From: an uncultured Ruminococcus sp.
GTDB lineage: Bacteria; Bacillota; Clostridia; Oscillospirales; Ruminococcaceae
Length of the DNA stretch: 17,529 nucleotides
Reading direction: 5' to 3'
Assembly: GCA_900538575.1 (NCBI GenBank)
Contig: UPZA01000024.1
Location: forward strand, 1-17,529
Shown: positions 1 through 7,116 of the stretch, piece by piece
How positions within the stretch are numbered: position 1 is the first letter of the stretch
How the letters are laid out: every line of letters begins with the position of its first letter
Notes under the pieces: model-generated
What the model saw: only the letters and a program-made list of their open reading frames with translations
Database searches by the model: none
Told to the model about the DNA's origin: nothing
Position numbers and translations under genes: made by a program

Positions 1-11
1 AGGCGGTTTAG

Positions 12-25
12 TTATATCACAATTT
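12..25. repeat. 14-base match to the antisense-promoter end of the toxin-antitoxin island
   Basis: Bases 12-25 are identical to 7385-7398, the stretch holding the minus-strand -10 box and part of its spacer in the toxin-antitoxin island. In both places it is followed within about 45 bases by a GC hairpin and a T run ending ATTTTTAT(A/T)CC. The minus-strand -10 here would be TATAAC (bases 11-16), but no good -35 is present. The first nine bases of the window (AGGCGGTTT) also match 7145-7153 of the toxin leader. I read this as the decayed right end of a second copy of the island; the rest lies outside the window. Confidence 0.5.
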
Positions 26-35
26 AATACAAATC

Positions 36-66
36 AGCGTATGCCTAAAGGTATGCGCTATTTTTA
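36..66 (+). terminator. Intrinsic terminator upstream of rha
   Basis: A 10-pair stem (36-45 with 50-59, two G-T wobbles) closes a TAAA loop and is followed by a T run at 61-65. It would end transcription of whatever lies upstream, so rha is separated from the preceding genes unless there is read-through or antitermination. Confidence 0.75.
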
Positions 67-101
67 TACCCAAAAATAAAATAACTGAAAGGATTATTAC
101 T

Positions 102-749
102 ATGCTAGTAGAAGTATCGAAAATCAACAAGCAGGAAGTAACTGTTGTAAGCAGTCTTGATGTAGCGGAGACGTTTGAGAAACGTCATGATGATGTGCTG
201 AAATCTATTCGTAATCTTGGCTGTTCAGACAAATTCCGACTCCGCAATTTTGCGGAGTCGACATACATTAATGAGCAAGGCCGTAAACAGCCGTGCTATT
301 ACATGACAAAAAATGGATTCTCATTTTTGGTAATGGGCTACACAGGCAAAAAAGCTGACGCTTTTAAAGAGGCTTATATAAATCAGTTTGAAGTCATGGA
401 AAATATTCTTAAGGGCAAGCTTATAGAACGAGAAAAGGGGATCGCAGTCAGGCAGTCGCTCACGAAAGCCTTGCAGCAGTCTACTGAAAACGAAAGAATG
501 CGCGGTCATGCGTATTCGACATATACAAACTGCATTTACAAGGTTTTGTTCGGCATGAACGCCAATAAGCTGAGAGAGTATTACGGTATTCCCAAAAAAG
601 ATAATCTCCGCGATTGTTTTACAGCGGAACAGCTCAGAGATATAGAAAGCATGGAAATGCTCGTGTCGTCTTTGATTAATTGCGGCTGGGGTTACGACCG
701 GATAAAAAGCTTCATAGAAGTAACGAATGTTAAGAAAATAGCTTGTTAA
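102..749 (+). CDS. rha: Rha family phage regulatory protein
   Basis: The 215-residue protein has the Rha (pRha) domain over about residues 10-105. Recognisable parts are the VAETFEKRHDDVLKSIRNL helix, the NFAESTY segment and YYMTKNGFSFLVMGYTGKKA, followed by a FKEAYINQFEVME helix typical of the family. Residues about 115-210 form a second, mostly helical part (FTAEQLRDIESMEMLVSSLI) similar to C-terminal extensions found on phage antirepressor-type proteins. Rha proteins are phage regulators, described as interfering with growth of some phages in certain host backgrounds; the DNA target here is unknown. The start has an AAAGGA ribosome site about 8 bases upstream. The gene is bracketed by terminators (36-66 and 748-781), so it looks like an independent cassette in a structural operon. 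No clear promoter was found in the short gap before it. A perfect 11-base inverted repeat lies inside the gene at 237-260. Confidence 0.9.
   Translation: MLVEVSKINKQEVTVVSSLDVAETFEKRHDDVLKSIRNLGCSDKFRLRNFAESTYINEQGRKQPCYYMTKNGFSFLVMGYTGKKADAFKEAYINQFEVMENILKGKLIEREKGIAVRQSLTKALQQSTENERMRGHAYSTYTNCIYKVLFGMNANKLREYYGIPKKDNLRDCFTAEQLRDIESMEMLVSSLINCGWGYDRIKSFIEVTNVKKIAC
237..260. repeat. Perfect 24-base palindrome inside rha
   Basis: Arms 237-247 and 250-260 are exact reverse complements (CGACTCCGCAA / TTGCGGAGTCG) with a 2-base centre. The stretch encodes FRLRNFAEST of the conserved Rha domain. There is no T run after it, so it is not a terminator. It could be an operator or an mRNA hairpin, or it may be chance under codon constraint. 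Confidence 0.6.
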
Positions 750-781
750 GCGTTTCGGCAATAGTCGGAGCGTTATTTTTA
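748..781 (+). terminator. Intrinsic terminator after rha
   Basis: It starts in the rha stop codon. The stem pairs 748-757 with 766-774 (one bulged G at 750, two G-T pairs), has an 8-base loop, and is followed by a T run at 776-780. The trailing ATTTTTATACC is shared with the terminator at 36-66. Confidence 0.65.
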
Positions 782-788
782 TACCTAT

Positions 789-941
789 TTGGGGGTGATA
801 GCATATGAAACGCAAGATTATAGGCAGACAGTGAAAGGAGGCGATCCGCATATCTCGTCCGAAGCGTACGTCAACGCTCCGCGCCCTGAGCATGGCATAA
901 AACTGCTTAAATATTTTTTGGAGGTGTTAAAATGCATGTAA
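789..941 (+). other. Unresolved interval with an orphan 50-codon frame before the prohead protease
   Basis: The gap between the rha terminator and the protease gene is not empty of coding signal. One frame is open from a TTG at 789 (or GTG at 795) to TAA at 939-941, overlapping the protease start. It reads plausibly as protein (for example GGDPHISSEAYVNAPRPEHG) but has no ribosome site at its start. A second frame has a very strong GGGGGTGAT site before ATG 805 but stops after nine codons (MKRKIIGRQ, TGA at 832-834). That frame stays open after the TGA to TAA at 898-900, encoding an Arg/Lys-rich stretch, with another AAAGGAGG just after the TGA. It could be a gene remnant, a leader peptide, or noise. 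I do not recognise either frame. Confidence 0.3.
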
Positions 942-2107
942 TCAAGAAGGCAAGGAGCATAACAGACGCGGAAATACAGTTTATTTCGCTTGTTGATAAA
1001 GCGGCTAATAAAAAGTCGTTCCTTATAACAAAGGAAAACGACGGGCGCGCATCCTTTTCGGCGTATGGAAAAATCATCAAAACGGATGAGGAAAACCATT
1101 ATGTAACGGGAATCGTATACGAGCCTATGGTAGAGGATTCCCAGGGGGATTTTATGACCGAGGAGGAAATTCAGAAAGCGGCCGTGTGGTTTGCAAAAAA
1201 CGGAAACGGTATTGATCTGCAACATAATTTTGAAAAATTTGAAAACGCCGTTGTAGTCGAAAGCATGGTCGCTAAATCCGATTCAGCTATCGGTAATGAA
1301 AAGATAAAAAAAGGAACATGGCTTATGACAGTCGAAATATCCGATTCTGATGTTTGGTCATCCATAGAAAAGGGAGAAATCACAGGCTTTTCAATGGGCG
1401 GAAAGGGAGTGTATAGAGAGGAGGAAACGGAGCCGGAGCGCATAAGTAAATCAGAAGGTAGTAGTCTTATAAAAAAGCTAGCGAAGATGTTCGGCTTTGA
1501 GGTAGTAGAGAAGGGCGAAGTTGCAGAAAAATTCAAGCAAAGAGACGTATCAGAAGCATTCTGGGCTGCTTTTTATAGTTTGCAGGAAACGTTGTTTAAG
1601 CGCGATATAGCGACTGGAGAAATCAGAATTGAAACGGATTCTGATAAAATCAAGGAGAGCCTTGCAGATTTTGCCGAGATTGTAAAAGATATTCTTGAAA
1701 GCAATTCTGAAATAACAAAATCTGATATATTAAACGGCAATAATATTGAAAAACTTAAAAACATATACAAGAACACTTGCGGCCTGCTTATAAAAGCGGG
1801 GGAAATGGAGGAAAGTATGACAAAAGCAGAGGTAGAGGCTCTTATAAAGGAAGCTGTTAATAAGGCTAACAGCGGAAATAACAGCGATGGCGTTGACGAT
1901 GAGACAAAGAAGTTTATTATTGAAACGGTAAAAAAATTGATTTCAGAACAAAAGAAAGAGGAACCCGTAACAAAAGAAGAAGTAACGGAAATGCTGGCAA
2001 AGGCTGTGGAGCCTATATATAAAGCGAGGGGCATTGCTACAAATCTAAATAACGAGCCGGCTCCAGTTGAAAAGGAAGACGATGTATTTTCAGGAATGTT
2101 TGTATAA
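932..2107 (+). CDS. xkdF: XkdF-like prohead protease with scaffold-like C-terminus
   Basis: The 391-residue protein belongs to the XkdF/peptidase S78_2 group of prohead maturation proteases. The catalytic domain covers about residues 40-165. The likely catalytic pair is His98 (in IDLQHNF) and Ser154 (in TGFSMGGKG), with Glu110 a possible third member by position. The YEPMVEDSQGDFMTEEEI stretch near residues 63-80 is typical of the family. Residues about 165-391 are charged, Lys/Glu-rich and predicted helical, like a scaffold; so one polypeptide probably acts as internal scaffold and then degrades it inside the prohead. The start follows TTGGAGGTG at a good distance. The capsid gene follows after 12 bases, as expected for a protease-capsid pair. 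The portal gene normally found just upstream is absent; rha lies there instead. Confidence 0.88.
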   Translation: MHVIKKARSITDAEIQFISLVDKAANKKSFLITKENDGRASFSAYGKIIKTDEENHYVTGIVYEPMVEDSQGDFMTEEEIQKAAVWFAKNGNGIDLQHNFEKFENAVVVESMVAKSDSAIGNEKIKKGTWLMTVEISDSDVWSSIEKGEITGFSMGGKGVYREEETEPERISKSEGSSLIKKLAKMFGFEVVEKGEVAEKFKQRDVSEAFWAAFYSLQETLFKRDIATGEIRIETDSDKIKESLADFAEIVKDILESNSEITKSDILNGNNIEKLKNIYKNTCGLLIKAGEMEESMTKAEVEALIKEAVNKANSGNNSDGVDDETKKFIIETVKKLISEQKKEEPVTKEEVTEMLAKAVEPIYKARGIATNLNNEPAPVEKEDDVFSGMFV

Positions 2108-2119
2108 GGAGGATTTTTT

Positions 2120-3091
2120 ATGAATAACAGAAGTATCATAGCTAAAGCGGCAGCCGATACGGCCTCATTGGGAACCGGCGGTAAGATGAACGCGGAGCAG
2201 TCAAAACAATTTATTACATTTATGAGGGACTATTCGCCTTTTCTTAAAAAGGTTGATTTCATAACCATGGCAAAAACCACAAGAGATCTTGATAGTTTAG
2301 AGGTAAATAAGCGAGCCCTCAGACGTCAGGCGGAAAATTCAGACAATCCGGCTACGGGTGCGGTTACACACAAAAGGCGGACTCTTAAAGCGGTCGGAGT
2401 TATAATGCCTTATGATGTTTCATTTCAGTATATGAAAGAAAACATCGAGGGAAATGGCGTAAACACAACGCTTGCAAGAATGTTTGCACAGCAGTTTGCA
2501 AACGATACGGTAGAGCTTGCGTTCTTAGGAGACGAATCGGAATCGGATGACGACTTTATAAGCATTAACGACGGCTGGATAAAAATTGCTAAGAATGACG
2601 CGAACGTACATAAATTTGATACGGAAGACAGCGTTGATTATCTTAATACGGTTTTCCCGGGACTTTTAGCCGCTATGCCGAATAAGTATTATTCTCTTTA
2701 TACCGAAGAGGATAAATCCAAGATAAAGATATTCTGTTCACCGACCGTAAACAGAAAATACAAGCAGCAGCTTCAGGCGAGAAATACCGCGCTTGGCGAC
2801 GCGCTTATTACGGGCGGTAAGAACGTAAGCTACGACGGCTTTGAGATTGTGCCCGTCGCGTTTATCCCCGATAATATTCAGATAGTTACGCCTTATGAAA
2901 ATTTTGTTTACGGTATCTACGGTCAAAGCCTTGAGGTTTATCATAATGTTGTACCGCGTAAGACAAGACATGAATATACGCTTCTTGCTGACTTCGATAT
3001 GGAAATTAACAATCCGGACGCGCTTGTAATCGGAGATAATTTTACAAATTCAAGCGAGCCGGGTTCAGGAGAATCTGAAAAAACCGAGTAA
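2120..3091 (+). CDS. Major capsid protein, P2-like family
   Basis: This 323-residue protein fits the P2 gpN-type major capsid family. An N-terminal helical segment ends in FLKKVDFITM, followed by a basic RRQAENSDNPATGAVTHKRR section. The middle contains MPYDVSFQYMKENI and QQFANDTVELAFLGDES, followed by NDGWIKIAK, the counterpart of the N-DGWL segment in P2-type capsids. The C-terminal half has the YDGFEIVPVAFIP, FVYGIYGQSLEVYHNVVPRKTR and DFDMEINNPDALVIGDN strands expected for the axial domain of the HK97 fold. Length is close to that of P2 gpN. AAGGAGG lies 8 bases before ATG. The gene sits directly after the protease that would mature the capsid. Confidence 0.88.
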   Translation: MNNRSIIAKAAADTASLGTGGKMNAEQSKQFITFMRDYSPFLKKVDFITMAKTTRDLDSLEVNKRALRRQAENSDNPATGAVTHKRRTLKAVGVIMPYDVSFQYMKENIEGNGVNTTLARMFAQQFANDTVELAFLGDESESDDDFISINDGWIKIAKNDANVHKFDTEDSVDYLNTVFPGLLAAMPNKYYSLYTEEDKSKIKIFCSPTVNRKYKQQLQARNTALGDALITGGKNVSYDGFEIVPVAFIPDNIQIVTPYENFVYGIYGQSLEVYHNVVPRKTRHEYTLLADFDMEINNPDALVIGDNFTNSSEPGSGESEKTE

Positions 3092-3105
3092 AGAGGGGGA
3101 TAAAA

Positions 3106-3366
3106 ATGGCTAAAAAAACAGTTGAAAAAAACCATAGTACTACTGATCAGGACGTTGATGATCCGATTAAAAACGGCGGGGATTCTTATACGGCGGAAGA
3201 TGTTGAAAGGGAAAACAGTTCGAAGCGAGAAAATTTAAGAATAAAGCTTGTCAAAGGGGCGTCCTTTACGCGCGGAGGAAAGATATATACAAAAGGTAAT
3301 CCGGTATATGCGGCGGCAGAAGAGGCTGAAAGGCTTTTAAATACCGGATTTTTTGATAGGGCGTGA
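3106..3366 (+). CDS. Small head protein, YqbF-like
   Basis: An 86-residue protein. The first 40 residues are polar and probably disordered. The second half (LRIKLVKGASFTRGGKIYTKG then AEEAERLLNTGFFDRA) looks like a small beta-barrel plus helix module seen in YqbF-type proteins between capsid and connector genes of PBSX/skin-like phages. It may decorate the capsid or help at the connector; the role is inferred from position. Ribosome site AGAGGGGG precedes ATG 3106 by 7 bases. Confidence 0.55.
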   Translation: MAKKTVEKNHSTTDQDVDDPIKNGGDSYTAEDVERENSSKRENLRIKLVKGASFTRGGKIYTKGNPVYAAAEEAERLLNTGFFDRA

Positions 3367-3370
3367 CGTA

Positions 3371-3754
3371 ATGGCGGTAAGACCGTGGGCAACGCCGGAG
3401 GAGGTCAGGGACTATTCTGATATAAAAGCGGTTCAGGAAAGAACAGATGAACGTATTGCCGTTGATATTTCAAGGGCCGAGCAATACGTTATCTCTTATA
3501 CAAACAACGATTTTTCAGGATATGAGAGAATACCTCAGAGTGTTAAAACAGCCGTAATTCTTTTAGCAGAGGCTTACGGCTATAATACGGTTGTTTCATC
3601 TAAGGAATTTAAATCGGAAACCTTTGACGATTATAGTTATACTGCCGAAAGCAAAGAAATAAGAGCTGAAAATCTTGATGTAGAACCGCTTCTAAAGGAA
3701 TACATAAGGGTTAAGCCTAAAAATGGAGTAATCGTGCGGTTAAGGAGGCTTTGA
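3371..3754 (+). CDS. Head-tail connector protein, YqbG-like (DUF3199)
   Basis: The 127-residue protein starts MAVRPWATPEEVRDYSD and has a helical head-tail connector layout. The N-terminal PEEVRDY segment and ISRAEQYVISYTN are followed by IPQSVKTAVILLAEAYGYN, then a C-terminal LLKEYI segment, matching YqbG/DUF3199 and resembling gp6-type adaptors. Adaptors bind the portal and open the way for the tail. An upstream TTG (3353) would add six residues, but ATG 3371 is preferred: it has GATAGGG 9 bases upstream and lies just past the TGA of the previous gene. The next gene begins 1 base after its stop. Confidence 0.65.
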   Translation: MAVRPWATPEEVRDYSDIKAVQERTDERIAVDISRAEQYVISYTNNDFSGYERIPQSVKTAVILLAEAYGYNTVVSSKEFKSETFDDYSYTAESKEIRAENLDVEPLLKEYIRVKPKNGVIVRLRRL

Positions 3755-3755
3755 C

Positions 3756-4121
3756 ATGGCTTTAGCTGATTTCTTAGACCATAAATGCGATATATATCAT
3801 TTGATACAGTCTAAAGACTCTCCCGGTTATGGTCTGCCGGATTCTCCGGTTTTTAATTATAATAATAAGCCGGATGAAAAAGAAATACCCTGTCATTTCG
3901 GAATCGAATCGCTTGACGCCGAAACCGAGCAGAAACAGCCGCAGAACATTCTAAGGGAAAAAATAAAACTGACGTTGCCGGCCGGGACAAACATTCGTAT
4001 AAATGACAGGATTGTCGATTGTAATTCAGGACTTGAATATACCGCAGAAAGGCCCAGAAATATTCGTGGGCATCACATTTTCGTATATATAAAGCGAATA
4101 AAGGAGCAGGAGGCGCTTTAA
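3756..4121 (+). CDS. Head closure protein, YqbH/XkdH-like (DUF3599)
   Basis: A 121-residue, beta-rich protein starting MALADFLDHKCDIYH. This is the typical opening of YqbH/XkdH-type head closure (stopper) proteins, which seal the connector after DNA packaging. The second half has strands GTNIRINDRIVDCNSGLEYTAERP and HIFVYIKRI, as in these small barrel proteins. AAGGAGG precedes ATG by 8 bases. Its last base overlaps the first base of the next ATG (TAATG). Assignment is by order plus short similarity, so it is moderately sure. Confidence 0.65.
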   Translation: MALADFLDHKCDIYHLIQSKDSPGYGLPDSPVFNYNNKPDEKEIPCHFGIESLDAETEQKQPQNILREKIKLTLPAGTNIRINDRIVDCNSGLEYTAERPRNIRGHHIFVYIKRIKEQEAL

Positions 4122-4639
4122 TGCTTGAAGCGGATGAAATGAAAGAGTTCTTTGAAAAGTGCAGAAGAGCTGGAAACGGTGTGTTTAAACGGGAACTTTC
4201 ACTGTTTCTTGAAGGTATCGGTCTTGAGTTTCTCCGTATTATCGAGGACGAGATAATACGGCTCAAGGTTATGGATACAAGGCTTTTACTCAATAGTTTT
4301 CATAAAGGAAGCAGCGGAACCGTTTGGGAATTGTCTGACAACGGTCTAACTCTTGAGGTTGGAACTAATGTCGAATATGCTTCTTATGTAAACGACGGTC
4401 ATTGGACCTGTAAAAAGGGCGAGAAAATGAGGTTTGTTCCGGGTGACACCATTCTTGACGAAACAGGAAAAATAATTTCATTTGTTTATAACAAAAATGC
4501 AAAATCAGGCATGATGTTGAAACAAAACTGGGTCAAGGGGGCGCATTACTGGGAAAGCGGGCTTAGAATTTTGGATAAAATGCTGCCCGGATTGATTGAA
4601 GCTAAGCTTCAGCAATGGATTAACAGCTATTTTGGTTAG
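4121..4639 (+). CDS. HK97 gp10-like tail completion protein (YqbI/XkdI-like)
   Basis: The 172-residue protein carries the HK97 gp10 signature: a helical LFLEGIGLEFLRIIEDEIIRL section, DTRLLLNSFHKG, then LEVGTNVEYASYVNDGHW at about residues 78-96. Members act at the head-tail joint and complete the tail end. The C-terminal W-(V)KGAHYWESGLRILDKMLPGLIE helix agrees with the XkdI/YqbI branch. GGAGG lies in the end of the previous gene. A 10-base inverted repeat with an 8-base loop occurs inside the gene (4234-4243/4252-4261), probably by chance. Confidence 0.75.
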   Translation: MLEADEMKEFFEKCRRAGNGVFKRELSLFLEGIGLEFLRIIEDEIIRLKVMDTRLLLNSFHKGSSGTVWELSDNGLTLEVGTNVEYASYVNDGHWTCKKGEKMRFVPGDTILDETGKIISFVYNKNAKSGMMLKQNWVKGAHYWESGLRILDKMLPGLIEAKLQQWINSYFG

Positions 4640-4648
4640 GGGGGACAT

Positions 4649-5095
4649 ATGCTTGAAAAAGAATTTGCAGCGGTGATAAGGGTTATACTTGATTCTGCGG
4701 GTAGTCCTGCTCCGTATTATCATAATATTCCGGAAAGCTTTATTGTTCCGTCAGTATTTTTTCCGTCGCCGGAAATAGAGTTTAAACCGGATACACTGAG
4801 CTCTTACGGTTCTGAATATATATTGTATGTAAATTTCTTTCACAGTACAACAGAGCTTGCCTATGAGCTTGCAATGCTTGCTTATCATGATATTGTCCGT
4901 AGACGTCGACTTATCCCTTTAATTGATTCAAACGGGAAAAAGACCGGCGAATTAATGCGGATAAATAATATAAATATAAAAAAAGTTGACGAATGCGCAT
5001 ATCAGCTTCAGCTTGACTGGATAAGTCGAACACCGTATACGTGTGAAGAGGCGGAGCTGGTGGAGTTGTTCTATATTAACGGAGGTAAATTATGA
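4649..5095 (+). CDS. Tail terminator-like protein, YqbJ/XkdJ-like
   Basis: A 148-residue protein in the position of YqbJ/XkdJ, directly before the tail sheath. It has an N-terminal helix, the IPESFIVPSVFFPSPEIE stretch, LSSYGSEYILYVNFFH, a helix LAYELAMLAYHDIVRRRRLIPL, and a C-terminal strand pair IKKVDECAYQLQLDW. This alpha/beta layout is that of tail terminator proteins, which cap the growing tube and sheath and contact the head connector. AGGGGGG precedes ATG by 5 bases. Its TGA overlaps the next ATG (ATGA). Confidence 0.6.
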   Translation: MLEKEFAAVIRVILDSAGSPAPYYHNIPESFIVPSVFFPSPEIEFKPDTLSSYGSEYILYVNFFHSTTELAYELAMLAYHDIVRRRRLIPLIDSNGKKTGELMRINNINIKKVDECAYQLQLDWISRTPYTCEEAELVELFYINGGKL

Positions 5096-5304
5096 CAAAA
5101 AAAGAAGAAGTAAAATCCCAATCTGCGACGGCAGACCCGCCGCAGACTAAGTATTCTATTGAAAAGCTGAGGGGAAATTGCTTGAAGCTTTTCGGAATAT
5201 CTCAAAGTACTTTTGACGGGGCGTCGTACGGTCTGACTGGAAAATATACCGTCGCAGAAATGAAATCTGTTATAACAAAATGGCAGAACAAGGAGGTAAA
5301 ATAA
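5092..5304 (+). CDS. Small phage protein preceding the sheath gene
   Basis: A 70-residue protein. After a polar start it contains YSIEKLRGNCLKLFGISQST and FDGASYGLTGKYTVAEMKSVITKW, a small helical module that I recognise as common just upstream of sheath genes in Firmicute phages, but its function is not known to me. It overlaps the previous gene by 4 bases (ATGA) and the sheath start by 1 base (TAATG), so translation is probably coupled. CGGAGG precedes the ATG. Confidence 0.7.
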   Translation: MTKKEEVKSQSATADPPQTKYSIEKLRGNCLKLFGISQSTFDGASYGLTGKYTVAEMKSVITKWQNKEVK

Positions 5305-6632
5305 TGGCGGGAGGAACATTTGATAAATCGGTCGGAAAAATAAGACCGGGAACATACATAAATTTTGAATCTGCAAATCAGCAGTTATTAGGAACATCCG
5401 ATAGAGGAACAGTATTGATACCTCTTGTTAATCATTCGTACGGTCCCGAAAAGGAGTTTATCACAATATCCGACGATTCAGCTGATTCTGCTTATGAAAA
5501 ACTCGGCTACAGCGTTTACGATGATAACCCGTCTATGCTCTTGATTAGGGAAGCGTTTAAGTGCGCGCAGACAGTTATTGTGTATATCGTAAAGGGCGGA
5601 GCCAAAGCGTCCGGTTCGGGAGGAGGACTTACTGCGGAGGCAAAATACGGGGGCTCAAGAGGAAATGACCTCAGTTATTCGGTAGCAGCTAATCCCGTAT
5701 CGGGATTTGACGTCACGGTTTACCTCAGCGGCTCGCCTAAAGAACAGTTTGAGGGGATTTCTGAGGCGGCAGCTCTTTCAGAAAGCAATTATATTGTTTT
5801 TTCAGCAGCCGAATCGGCGGAACTCGAATCGGTTGCAGGAGTAACCTTAACCGGAGGAACAGATTCTGTTGCGGCAAATTCCGACATATCTGACTTTCTT
5901 GATGATATGGAAAGCGTTAATTTCAATACTCTGGCGTTTCCTGTAACAGAAGAATCGCTGCTTGCGGCTTGTAAAACTAAAATACGGTACCTGCGTGAAA
6001 ATGTAGGGCGTGGAGTAAAAGCTGTTGTAGCAGATTATAAAGCCGATTATGAGGGTATTATTAACGTAACAAATTCAGTTGTCATTAACGGGGTAACGCT
6101 TACTAATGCTCAGGCTACCGCATGGGTTGCGGGAGCAGACGCTTCTGCCGGCAACACTCAAAGTAATACCCAGAAAATTTATGTCGGAGCTGAAAAGGTT
6201 GCCGCTCCGAAAACCCATGAGCAGGCTGTTGCAGCTATTCAAAACGGCGAGTTTTTCTTTTCGTATTCTGAAAGCGGAGATGTTGTTGTGGAATATGATA
6301 TTAACAGTCTCATTACTTTTACAGAAAAGAAAGATAAATCTTACAGTAAAAACCGAGTGCTGAGGGTATTAGATACATTCGCAGAAAATATTAGAGCGAA
6401 TTTCCCGCCGAATAAGTATAACAATAATGAAACAGGCTGGGATATTATGGATGGTATGGGTAGAGCCATTCTGAAGCAATTTTATGAAGCCGGCGCAATA
6501 CAGAACGTTGACTACAGCTCTGACTTTGCGGTTGACAGAGGAATAAGCAAGGGAGACAGTACTTATTTTAACGTTGCTATAGAGCCTGTTGACAGCGCGG
6601 AAAAGCTTTATTTTACTATTAAAACAAGATAA
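5304..6632 (+). CDS. xkdK: Contractile tail sheath protein (XkdK-like)
   Basis: A 442-residue tail sheath subunit. It polymerises around the inner tube and contracts on infection. The N-terminal part (PGTYINFESANQQL, then GTVLIPLVNHSYGPEKEFITI) gives the arm that links neighbouring subunits. The middle has the variable GGSRGNDLSYSVA insertion domain and GGTDSVAANSDISDFLDDME. The conserved C-terminal part has NSLITFTEKKDKSYSKNRVLRVLD, then IRANFPPNKYNNNETGWDIMDGMGR and a last strand EPVDSAEKLYFTIKTR. The ATG at 5304 is chosen over an upstream frame-open codon because AAGGAGG sits 7 bases before it and it overlaps the preceding stop by one base. Tail tube follows after 13 bases. Confidence 0.93.
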   Translation: MAGGTFDKSVGKIRPGTYINFESANQQLLGTSDRGTVLIPLVNHSYGPEKEFITISDDSADSAYEKLGYSVYDDNPSMLLIREAFKCAQTVIVYIVKGGAKASGSGGGLTAEAKYGGSRGNDLSYSVAANPVSGFDVTVYLSGSPKEQFEGISEAAALSESNYIVFSAAESAELESVAGVTLTGGTDSVAANSDISDFLDDMESVNFNTLAFPVTEESLLAACKTKIRYLRENVGRGVKAVVADYKADYEGIINVTNSVVINGVTLTNAQATAWVAGADASAGNTQSNTQKIYVGAEKVAAPKTHEQAVAAIQNGEFFFSYSESGDVVVEYDINSLITFTEKKDKSYSKNRVLRVLDTFAENIRANFPPNKYNNNETGWDIMDGMGRAILKQFYEAGAIQNVDYSSDFAVDRGISKGDSTYFNVAIEPVDSAEKLYFTIKTR

Positions 6633-6645
6633 GGAGGTATAAATC

Positions 6646-7080
6646 GTGTCTGATTATAACAAAAAACCTATTGTTCTTACAGAAGGAAAAGTATTTATAG
6701 ACGGCGAGGAAATTTTTGACTGTGTAAAGTGCGAGATTAAATTTACACCGGAGACATATACAGGAAAGGTATTAGGGGAGCGTTCCCCTAGTACAAGATG
6801 GAAAGGCTTTACTATAACCGGAACGATAACGCGGAGACGGTCTACTCCATTTTTAAAGGAAATAGTACAGAGATACCAAAAGGACGGAGTGGAGCCGGAG
6901 TTTACTATTCAAGGCGTAATGGACGATAAAGGCTCGGACTATTACAGAGATTATGGCTCGGATACAATAACGGCGGTAGGCTGCATATTTACGGGGGACA
7001 TTATACTTACATCCCTTGACAGTAGCGGGGACGTTGTTGACGATTCGATTTCATTCAATGCTAAGGACATTATAGTTTAA
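6646..7080 (+). CDS. xkdM: Tail tube protein (XkdM-like)
   Basis: A 144-residue inner tail tube protein with a GTG start, AAGGAGG 8 bases upstream. The sequence has GKVFIDGEEIFDCVKCEIKF, then the polymerisation-type GKVLGERSPSTRWKGFTITGTITRRRSTPF, which is typical of XkdM/DUF2001 tubes. Strands near the end include AVGCIFTGDIILTSLDSSG. It forms hexameric rings inside the sheath, around the tape measure. The normal neighbour in PBSX-like phages is the tail chaperone; here a 420-base non-structural island comes between. Confidence 0.9.
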   Translation: MSDYNKKPIVLTEGKVFIDGEEIFDCVKCEIKFTPETYTGKVLGERSPSTRWKGFTITGTITRRRSTPFLKEIVQRYQKDGVEPEFTIQGVMDDKGSDYYRDYGSDTITAVGCIFTGDIILTSLDSSGDVVDDSISFNAKDIIV

Positions 7081-7087
7081 ACATAAA

Positions 7088-7116
7088 TTGACAAAAAAAG
7101 ACACCCGTGGTATAAT
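7088..7116 (+). promoter_or_regulatory. Consensus sigma-A promoter of the toxin gene
   Basis: TTGACA (7088-7093) and TATAAT (7111-7116) are separated by 17 bases. It is the only perfect-hexamer, perfect-spacing + strand promoter I see in the window, and lies 7 bases after the tail tube stop. The expected start of transcription is about 7123. Confidence 0.9.

Noticed and set aside
767..880. 8-base complementarity between the rha terminator (GGAGCGTT, 767-774) and AACGCTCC at 873-880, a possible antiterminator
   Set aside because: Too short and too distant. The second segment is made after the terminator would already have acted, so it cannot prevent termination in the usual way.
321..893. Minus-strand open frame across rha and the following gap
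   Set aside because: It is antisense to the recognisable Rha protein and runs through the terminator region. No promoter or ribosome site fits.
4234..4261. 10-base perfect inverted repeat with an 8-base loop in the gp10-like gene
   Set aside because: No T run and no relation to a gene border; a repeat of this size can be expected by chance in a window of this length.
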